From an uncultured Clostridium sp. (lineage in GTDB: Bacteria; Bacillota; Clostridia; Lachnospirales; Lachnospiraceae): a stretch of 10,904 nt of DNA. The DNA is taken from assembly GCA_905192625.1 (NCBI GenBank), contig CAJJLI010000028.1, forward strand, positions 1 through 10,904. Direction: 5' to 3'. The notes beneath the pieces were generated by a model that searched no databases, had not been told where the DNA came from, and was given only the letters and a program-made list of their open reading frames with translations. This document shows, piece after piece, positions 5,073 through 10,904 of this stretch. Position 1 is the stretch's first letter, and every line of letters begins with the position of its first letter. The translations under genes were made by a program, and so were the position numbers.

Positions 5073-7592
5073 ATGAAAAAACAAGAGTTTAGGAAGTTTG
5101 TGGACAGTAAGATTGTTATATTAGATGGCGCTACTGGTAGCAATCTTCAGAAAAAGGGAATGACATCCGGTGTTTGCCCAGAACAGTGGATTTTGAACAA
5201 TAAAGAAGCACTTATCGAATTGCAATTAGACTATTTAAAAGCAGGAACTGATATTTTATATGCGCCTACGTTCACTGCAAATCGTATCAAATTAGAAGAA
5301 TACGGTTTGGAAGAACAAATCAAAGAATACAACTACAACTTGGTCAATTTATCCAAAGAAGCGATTGAGCGTTATGGCGAGTGGAATAATACGAAACGTA
5401 ACGTATATATTGCTGGTGATTTAACTATGACTGGTGAGCAATTATATCCGCTAGGAAAGCTTAGATTTGAAGAACTTATTGATATATATAAGGAACAAAT
5501 TCAATACCTAGTAGAAGCTGGCGTTGATTTACTAGTTGTTGAAACTATGATGAGTTTGCAGGAATGTAGAGCAGCAGTGATTGCTGCAAAGGAAACTTGT
5601 GATTTGCCGGTAATGGTAACCTTAACATTTGGCGATGATAATCGTACATTGTATGGAACAAATCCAGAAACGGCTGTTATTGTACTTCAAAATCTTGGTG
5701 TGGATGCAATCGGTGTTAACTGTTCTACTGGTCCTGAAAAAATGTGTAACATCCTAAACTTAATGAAGGAATATGCGAAAGTACCTCTTATTGCAAAACC
5801 GAACGCTGGATTGCCAAAGTTAGTGGAAGGAAACACAGTCTTTGACATGGAAGCTGATGAGTTTGCTGAAAAATCAAAAGATTTAATTATGGCAGGGGCT
5901 TGCATTATTGGTGGCTGTTGTGGTACCACCCCAGAACACATAAAAGGTCTTGCTTCCATTGCTAAAAATTACGAACCATATCAATCAGTGGAAAAGACAG
6001 TTCGCGCGTTAACGACTGAGAGAAAGACCTTGCATATTGATTTGGATGGCCGTTTTATGGTAATTGGAGAGCGAATAAATCCAACTGGTAAAAAAGCGTT
6101 ACAGGCTGAGTTAAAGGAAGGTATATTAGACCTTGTTGCTACAATGGCAACGGAGCAGGTAGAACTAGGAGCAGATATACTAGATATTAATATGGGCATG
6201 AATGGGATTAACGAAAAAGAGATGATGCTGCAAGTCATTGATGAGGTTTTAGGCCTTGTTGATGTTCCGCTTAGCATTGATTCTAGTCATGTGGAAGTAA
6301 TTGAAGCGGCGCTTCGTATTTATCCAGGTAGAGCATTGATTAACTCCATTTCATTAGAAAAAGAGAAATTCGAGAAGCTAATTCCCATTGCAAAAAAATA
6401 TGGTGCTATGTTCATTTTATTGCCATTGTCAGATGCAGGATTACCAAAAGATTTGAATGAGAAAAAACAGATCATTCGTACAATTTTAGAGGAAGCAAAG
6501 AGACATGGTTTAAGTAAAGAAGATATCATTGTGGATGGACTAGTTAATACGGTTGGGGCGAATAAGAGGGCAGCCTTAGATACCTTTGAGACAATTCGTT
6601 ATTGTAAAGAGGAATTAGGATTAGGTACTGTCGTAGGTTTATCAAATATTTCATTTGGTTTGCCAGAGAGACAATTTGTGAACTCTACCTTTTTAGCAAT
6701 GGCAATTCAAGCAGGACTAACGATGGCAATTGCGAATCCATCCCAGGATTTGTTAATGAATACTGCCTTTGCCTCTGATCTTTTAATGTTCAAAGAGGAA
6801 TCAGATATCAGGTATATTGATCGTGTGTCCAATCGACCGGTGAATATCGTAACTAAAAGCACAAATGAAACAAATGTTAATAAAAGCATTTTAGAAAAGG
6901 AAGTTAGTGGAAAGACTCTTAAAGAAGAGAAACTTGTGGAATCTCAAGCTACTTTGGTTGACCAATCACGGAGTGATATTTATAACGCAGTTTTAAAAGG
7001 AAATCGAAGAAAAATTCTTGAATTGGTTAAAGTTGCTCTGGAAAATAATTATTCTGCTTCTACGATACTAGATGACATGTTAATTCCTGCAATTAACGAA
7101 GTCGGAAGATTGTTTGATATTCAATCTTATTATTTACCACAACTAATTTCCTCAGCTGAAACGATGAAAATTGCTATTGACTATTTAGAACCTATGTTGC
7201 AATCAGATGACGAGAACCAAAAGCGTGGTATTATAGTCATCGCTACGGTAGCAGGTGATATTCATGACATCGGAAAAAACCTGGTGGCATTGATGCTTAA
7301 AAATTACGGGTTTGAGGTAATTGATTTGGGTAAAGATGTGAAATCTGAACTTATTATTCAGACTGCAAAAGAAAAAGACGCTGACATCATTGCGTTATCT
7401 GCACTTATGACAACGACAATGCAAGAAATGAGAGAAGTTGTTAAATTAAGAGATGTGAACGGTCTGAAAGCAAAAGTTATTATTGGTGGAGCTGTTATCA
7501 CACAAAGCTATTGCGATGAAATACATGCAGATGGTTTTTCTAAAGATGCAGGTGAAGCGGTTGTTCTTGTAAAACAATTGCTGAACCTATAG
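5073..7592 (+). CDS. metH: Cobalamin-dependent methionine synthase lacking the AdoMet reactivation domain
   Basis: This 839-residue cytosolic enzyme moves a methyl group from 5-methyl-THF through cob(I)alamin to homocysteine. Four modules are visible. A homocysteine barrel (about 1-300) has DGATGSNLQ and zinc Cys at 217, 282 and 283. A pterin-binding barrel (about 325-585) has GERINPTGKK at 332-341 and DINMG at 371-375. A helical B12 cap covers about 630-710. The B12 domain (about 718-839) has GDIHDIGKNLV, with the cobalt-ligand His at 731, and S776 in IALSALMTT. The protein ends right after the B12 domain. The roughly 330-residue AdoMet-binding reactivation domain of E. coli MetH (1227 residues) is absent, so a separate activation protein is expected elsewhere. 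ATG 5073 is chosen because AGAAAGG (5058-5064) is 8 bases upstream, whereas the in-frame GTG at 5064 overlaps that site. The gene is likely co-transcribed with the phosphoesterase 45 bases upstream. Confidence 0.96.
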   Translation: MKKQEFRKFVDSKIVILDGATGSNLQKKGMTSGVCPEQWILNNKEALIELQLDYLKAGTDILYAPTFTANRIKLEEYGLEEQIKEYNYNLVNLSKEAIERYGEWNNTKRNVYIAGDLTMTGEQLYPLGKLRFEELIDIYKEQIQYLVEAGVDLLVVETMMSLQECRAAVIAAKETCDLPVMVTLTFGDDNRTLYGTNPETAVIVLQNLGVDAIGVNCSTGPEKMCNILNLMKEYAKVPLIAKPNAGLPKLVEGNTVFDMEADEFAEKSKDLIMAGACIIGGCCGTTPEHIKGLASIAKNYEPYQSVEKTVRALTTERKTLHIDLDGRFMVIGERINPTGKKALQAELKEGILDLVATMATEQVELGADILDINMGMNGINEKEMMLQVIDEVLGLVDVPLSIDSSHVEVIEAALRIYPGRALINSISLEKEKFEKLIPIAKKYGAMFILLPLSDAGLPKDLNEKKQIIRTILEEAKRHGLSKEDIIVDGLVNTVGANKRAALDTFETIRYCKEELGLGTVVGLSNISFGLPERQFVNSTFLAMAIQAGLTMAIANPSQDLLMNTAFASDLLMFKEESDIRYIDRVSNRPVNIVTKSTNETNVNKSILEKEVSGKTLKEEKLVESQATLVDQSRSDIYNAVLKGNRRKILELVKVALENNYSASTILDDMLIPAINEVGRLFDIQSYYLPQLISSAETMKIAIDYLEPMLQSDDENQKRGIIVIATVAGDIHDIGKNLVALMLKNYGFEVIDLGKDVKSELIIQTAKEKDADIIALSALMTTTMQEMREVVKLRDVNGLKAKVIIGGAVITQSYCDEIHADGFSKDAGEAVVLVKQLLNL

Positions 7593-7644
7593 TAGATATG
7601 TTATATTTAGTGAAAGCTTTATTTAATGTGCTAACCGTTATGAC

Positions 7645-7674
7645 TTGAAGGGAATTAATTAAAATAGCTATAAC
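7645..7674 (+). promoter_or_regulatory. Candidate promoter for the AI-2E family gene
   Basis: TTGAAG (7645-7650), 18 bases, then TATAAC (7669-7674) matches consensus at 4/6 and 5/6. A start near 7681 would leave a short leader carrying GGAAGG (7687-7692), 8 bases before the ATG at 7701. The 108-base gap after metH has no recognisable terminator, so read-through is also possible. Confidence 0.4.
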
Positions 7675-7700
7675 TGAAATTATAATGGAAGGATGAACGT

Positions 7701-9116
7701 ATGGACTTAAGCAAGAATAATACGAAGAAATTAATGGGTTTGATCCTGTTTACGATTGCTGTTTATGTGAGCTTTGAAAACATTGATGTTGTACTACATA
7801 CGCTTAGGAGGGTAATCGGATTACTATCTCCATTTATATTAGGTGGATGTATTGCATTTATTATGAATGTTCCAATGAGGGTAATTGAACGGAATCTATT
7901 TAGAAATGAAAAGCTAAAGAGGATCAAACGCCCAATTAGTATTTTACTTACTCTAATATTCATTTTAGGAATTATATTTATTGTAACATTTGTAATATCG
8001 CCAGAACTGTTCCGAACAATTGGTACTTTAGTAAAAAGCATACCTGCTTTTGGTGAAAAGGTACAGAGACAATTAACAGAACTTGTATATAAGTATCCAG
8101 AACTTCAAACGTATATCGCTGATTTTCAATTCGATTGGAACCAAATTGATTGGGAGTTGCTAGCAAAAAACATCCTTGGTTTCGCACAGGATTTTACAAG
8201 CAATATTTTTAATTCTACTATTGGTATCGTTGGCTCTATCGTTAGTGGTCTAACGAATTTCATTATTGGATTTGTTTTTGCAATTTATATTCTTACGCAA
8301 AAAGAGAACTTATCAAGACAAGCGAAGAAGATTTTATATGCTTATCTTCCAGAAAAAAAGGCAGAAAGGACAATATATATCTTTACCTTAGCTGAAACTA
8401 CATTTTCCAATTTCTTATCTGGTCAGTGTACGGAAGCAATAATTTTAGGTTGTATGTTCTTTGTAGCTATGACGATTTTTAAATTACCGTATGCATTGCT
8501 TGTTGGAGTATTAATTGCATTTACAGCATTGATACCTATCTTTGGAGCATTTATTGGTTGCTTCATTGGAGCATTTTTAATACTTATGATAAGCCCAATA
8601 CAAGCATTATGGTTTGTTATCTTATTTAATGTGTTACAGCAAATTGAAGGAAATCTAATCTATCCTCATGTAGTTGGTGGTTCGGTAGGATTACCATCCA
8701 TATGGGTACTGTTTGCGGTAACGGTTGGTGGCAATTTGATGGGTATCTTTGGTATGCTAATTTTCATACCAATCTGCTCTGTTGTTTATGCACTATTACG
8801 TACTGCTGTGAATAATCGTATTCAGAAGCGTGATATTTCAAGAGATAGATTTAATCCTAAGCCTTTATTTGAAATTCCTTCAATGAATAAGAATCCAGAA
8901 GTTGAAAATAAGTTAAAAGATACTAAACGTAAAGAATTTAAAAGTAAAGTTAAAGGTGCAATTTCAAAAGATTCCAATCAAAAAAAACAAACCTCTCAAT
9001 CAGTGAAACCAAACGCTAGTGGCACAGAAAAAAAAGAGGTTGTCCAAAACTCAACAAAAAAAGATAGTCAATCTAAAGAAGTAAAACCTAGCAGTTTCAC
9101 AAAAATTGAGCGTTAA
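7701..9116 (+). CDS. AI-2E family transporter-like membrane protein (PF01594)
   Basis: This 471-residue inner-membrane protein has hydrophobic segments at about 11-28, 40-58, 79-100, 175-199, 244-260, 264-298, 302-312 and 333-368. A roughly 75-residue soluble stretch (about 101-174) follows the third segment. This is the PF01594 layout, and the conserved end NLMGIFGMLIFIPICSVVYALLR (345-367) is the family hallmark. Relatives include E. coli TqsA/YdiK, Bacillus YtvI and sodium/proton antiporters. Substrates across the family are varied and mostly unproven, so a role in AI-2 transport should not be assumed. Residues about 375-471 form a Lys/Ser/Gln-rich, low-complexity tail expected to be cytoplasmic and disordered. 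It is longer than in many family members. GGAAGG is 8 bases before the ATG. The gene may have its own promoter, and nothing ties it functionally to the methionine genes except position. Confidence 0.9.
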   Translation: MDLSKNNTKKLMGLILFTIAVYVSFENIDVVLHTLRRVIGLLSPFILGGCIAFIMNVPMRVIERNLFRNEKLKRIKRPISILLTLIFILGIIFIVTFVISPELFRTIGTLVKSIPAFGEKVQRQLTELVYKYPELQTYIADFQFDWNQIDWELLAKNILGFAQDFTSNIFNSTIGIVGSIVSGLTNFIIGFVFAIYILTQKENLSRQAKKILYAYLPEKKAERTIYIFTLAETTFSNFLSGQCTEAIILGCMFFVAMTIFKLPYALLVGVLIAFTALIPIFGAFIGCFIGAFLILMISPIQALWFVILFNVLQQIEGNLIYPHVVGGSVGLPSIWVLFAVTVGGNLMGIFGMLIFIPICSVVYALLRTAVNNRIQKRDISRDRFNPKPLFEIPSMNKNPEVENKLKDTKRKEFKSKVKGAISKDSNQKKQTSQSVKPNASGTEKKEVVQNSTKKDSQSKEVKPSSFTKIER

Positions 9117-9182
9117 CTCTTTTTGTATTCTTTTGTAAAAACTTTTGTAAATTTTGTTAGAATGTATTGGTTATCAATTTAA

Positions 9183-9240
9183 AAAAGTGTACCCTAGAAG
9201 ATTAGTGACTTTTCGTCTCTACCTTTTGGGGTACACTTTT
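9183..9240. terminator. Long bidirectional terminator-like hairpin
   Basis: AAAAGTGTACCC (9183-9194) pairs perfectly with GGGTACACTTTT (9229-9240). Pairing continues through 9195-9200 with 9223-9228 (two G-U pairs), then after a small internal loop through 9203-9209 with 9215-9221 (one T-T mismatch) around a TTTTC loop. On the minus strand the stem runs into six U; on the plus strand its arm ends in four U. It lies between convergent genes, so it can end both transcripts. Confidence 0.75.
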
Positions 9241-9286
9241 CATATTAAGAAAGTTTTAGGGAGTATTCATCTATTAGAATAGGTAG

Positions 9287-9355
9287 CACTGGGTTAAAAA
9301 TATAATTATCTTCATATATATATTTTATGTTTCTTATATAACTAGGAATCCAGTG
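9287..9355. repeat. Inverted repeat with long AT-rich loop
   Basis: CACTGGGTT (9287-9295) can pair with AATCCAGTG (9347-9355) in nine pairs, one of them G-U as RNA. Within the 51-base loop, AAAATATA can pair with TATATTTT. There is no U-run. The function is unknown; chance pairing in AT-rich DNA explains the inner stem, but less readily the GC-containing outer arms. Confidence 0.4.
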
Positions 9356-9415
9356 ACAAAACTTCTTTGTACCTGCCTTTTAAATATGGTGAAAAAATTT
9401 GTAAGGAATCTAGAC

Positions 9416-9449
9416 GTCCAAATGAATATTTATCTTTATTCATTTGGAC
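9416..9449. repeat. Perfect 13-bp inverted repeat with 8-base loop
   Basis: GTCCAAATGAATA (9416-9428) and TATTCATTTGGAC (9437-9449) are exact reverse complements around TTTATCTT. Neither strand has a U-run after the stem, so it is not a standard intrinsic terminator. It lies 72 bases beyond the stop of the ABC gene and could stabilise its mRNA 3' end, act as a protein site, or be a small repeat element. Confidence 0.65.
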
Positions 9450-9520
9450 ACTGAATTTGTAGTTTTGACACCCACATTGTTCTAGTGATACAACCTAATT
9501 AATATTTTATACTTTATGTA

Positions 9521-10904
9521 CTAACTAAGAATTCCATCTGCATCGAGAAAACTATACTGAGACATATAGAGGTCGTAATAAGGGCCTTTTTTCTCCATTA
9601 ATGTCTCATGATTGCCCATTTCAATTATATTTCCACCATCGATATATAGAATGCAGGAGGAACTTTTAATTGTAGATAGGCGATGTGCTATAATAAATGA
9701 AGTACGGTTCTTTAATAATTTTGCCAAGCCCTCCTGCAATAGGATTTCAGTTTCCGTATCAATACTAGAGGTAGCTTCATCTAGAATTAAAATCTTAGGA
9801 TCTGCTAGTAACGCTCTGGCAAAGGATATTAATTGTCGTTGACCTGCAGAAAGTCTAGAACCACGCTCGTTTACTTCCGTTTGATATCCGTTTTCTAGTT
9901 TTATAATAAAATCATGAGCACAAACTGTTTTGGCAGCGAGTATAACTTCTTCATCACTAGCATCTAACTTACCATACCTAATGTTATCCATAATGGTACC
10001 TGAAAATATGAAGCTGTCTTGCAACATAACACCCATTTGCTTGCGTAAGGAACGAATTGTTACACTGTTTATATCCTTACCATCAATTAAAAGTTCCCCT
10101 GAATCAATGTTATAAAAGCGACTGATTAAATTAATGATTGTTGATTTACCTGCTCCAGTAGGACCAACAAGAGCAAAGGTTTCCCCTGGATTTACGTGGA
10201 AACTGATATCATTTAAAATTTTAATTCCATCTTCATAACTAAAGGAAACATGTTTAAACTCAACTTCACCTACAATCGGAGGCATGGTCGTTGCGTCCTC
10301 TCTATCTTTTACTAATACAGGTTCATCAATTGTCTCAAAAATTCTCTCAAGATAAGACATCGCTGTTAATAATGAATTATAAAAGCTTGCTAACGTATTA
10401 ATCGGAGCCCAAAATCTACCGATATAGCCAGTAAATGCGACTAAAGCACCAGTGGTAATACCAGCAATACCATTGCTAATCCATGAAACTCCAAGAATGT
10501 AGATTGCAGATGTGGTCCAAGTGGATATATTATCAATTGCGGGCCAAAGTAAAAAGTTTAGTTTTACTGCATTCATCCAAGCAACACTATAGTTGCTACT
10601 TAGGTTATTGAAGATTTTAATATTTTCTTGCTCACGTACAAAACTTTGTGTAACTCGGATTCCATTGATACTTTCTGCTATATAGGCATTTAAGTTGGAA
10701 GACTTATTACTTGAGATTTGCCATGCAACCCGTTGCTTTTTCTTTATGATAAAAATTAAAATCATTAATAATGGCAATCCAATCATGCAAATAAGCGTTA
10801 AATGTACACTGATCGAAAGCATAAAACCTACGATGAAAAATAAACTAAATAACTCAGTAATTGTATTAACGATACCATTGCTTAGAAGGTCACTTAAACT
10901 ATTT
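9521..10904 (-). CDS. ABC exporter, fused membrane and ATP-binding domains (MdlB/BmrCD-like), N-terminus cut by window edge
   Basis: The frame is open from the right edge (10904) to the TAG at 9521-9523, giving 460 complete codons. Family members are about 580-620 residues, so some 120-160 N-terminal residues lie outside, and the Met at 10822 is internal. The visible membrane part has the last helices of an exporter core, including the coupling stretch AYIAESINGIRVTQSF. The ATPase part has Walker A GPTGAGKST (10139-10165), Q-loop VMLQDSF, signature LSAGQRQ, Walker B ILILDEATSSID and switch His in IAHRLST (9683-9685). The catalytic Glu after Walker B is present, so this subunit should hydrolyse ATP. 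The type resembles MdlB/YheH (BmrD), which often pair with a second half-transporter. A partner gene would be expected upstream, beyond 10904. The likely cargo is drugs, lipids or peptides; the substrate cannot be told from sequence. Confidence 0.93.
   Translation of the reverse strand, partial: NSLSDLLSNGIVNTITELFSLFFIVGFMLSISVHLTLICMIGLPLLMILIFIIKKKQRVAWQISSNKSSNLNAYIAESINGIRVTQSFVREQENIKIFNNLSSNYSVAWMNAVKLNFLLWPAIDNISTWTTSAIYILGVSWISNGIAGITTGALVAFTGYIGRFWAPINTLASFYNSLLTAMSYLERIFETIDEPVLVKDREDATTMPPIVGEVEFKHVSFSYEDGIKILNDISFHVNPGETFALVGPTGAGKSTIINLISRFYNIDSGELLIDGKDINSVTIRSLRKQMGVMLQDSFIFSGTIMDNIRYGKLDASDEEVILAAKTVCAHDFIIKLENGYQTEVNERGSRLSAGQRQLISFARALLADPKILILDEATSSIDTETEILLQEGLAKLLKNRTSFIIAHRLSTIKSSSCILYIDGGNIIEMGNHETLMEKKGPYYDLYMSQYSFLDADGILS

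Larger units (their letters stand above)
9117..9520. other. Convergent intergenic region rich in inverted repeats
   Basis: These 404 AT-rich bases separate two convergent genes. They hold a strong terminator-like hairpin (9183-9240), a long-loop inverted repeat (9287-9355) and a perfect 13-bp stem (9416-9449). A short run of repeated TTTTGTA lies at about 9124-9150. I found no open frame with a ribosome site and no recognisable transposase remnant or tRNA. Confidence 0.6.

Noticed and set aside
5687..6889. Minus-strand open frames of 60-98 codons inside metH
   Set aside because: They are antisense shadows of a clear MetH coding sequence, with no ribosome sites or recognisable domains.
7593..7640. 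AAAGCTTT after metH as a terminator
   Set aside because: The palindrome is too short, has no GC stem, and lacks a proper U-run.
9521..10822. Treating the ABC gene as complete, starting at the Met at 10822
   Set aside because: The frame stays open to the window edge with exporter-like residues (SLSDLLSNGIVNTITELF), and the first membrane helices are missing from the shorter form.

Overview
The window looks like a chromosomal segment of a low-GC anaerobic Firmicute, most likely a Lachnospiraceae/Lachnoclostridium-type clostridium. This is inferred from AT-rich intergenic DNA, strong AGGAGG-like ribosome binding sites, the GGGtGRT protein beside a NifU-like scaffold (a pair known mainly from clostridia), a methionine synthase without its reactivation domain, and a fused homocysteine methyltransferase/methylenetetrahydrofolate reductase. 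No phage, IS, CRISPR, tRNA or rRNA gene was seen.

Layout. (1) 1-1747, minus strand: a NifU-like Fe-S scaffold-type gene followed by a GGGtGRT gene cut by the window's left edge, driven by a near-consensus promoter (TTGACA-N17-TATTAT) at 1719-1747. (2) 1748-2024: an AT-rich divergent intergenic region with several small inverted repeats and a possible 14-codon leader ORF that overlaps the start of the next gene. (3) 2025-7592, plus strand: a one-carbon/methionine cluster made of a bifunctional homocysteine S-methyltransferase/MTHFR, a PPP-type metallophosphoesterase with an SH3-like tail, and a cobalamin-dependent methionine synthase (MetH). (4) 7701-9116, plus strand: an AI-2E family (PF01594) membrane protein with a long charged tail. 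(5) 9117-9520: a convergent intergenic region with a long bidirectional terminator-like hairpin and two further inverted repeats. (6) 9521-10904, minus strand: the C-terminal part of an ABC exporter, cut by the right edge.

How the genes fit together. The MTHFR domain makes 5-methyl-tetrahydrofolate, and MetH uses it with B12 to methylate homocysteine to methionine. The first gene also carries its own zinc-type homocysteine methyltransferase domain, so two homocysteine-binding modules sit in one cluster. The phosphoesterase between them has no obvious place in the pathway. No SAM (S-box), T-box or cobalamin riboswitch was recognised upstream of the cluster, although such elements commonly control methionine genes in Firmicutes.

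The points most worth a second look are the non-canonical cysteine pattern of the scaffold-like protein next to GGGtGRT, the leader ORF with a duplicated TATATGCAT at the head of the methionine cluster, the phosphoesterase-SH3 fusion inside it, and the 58-nt nearly fully paired hairpin at 9183-9240.
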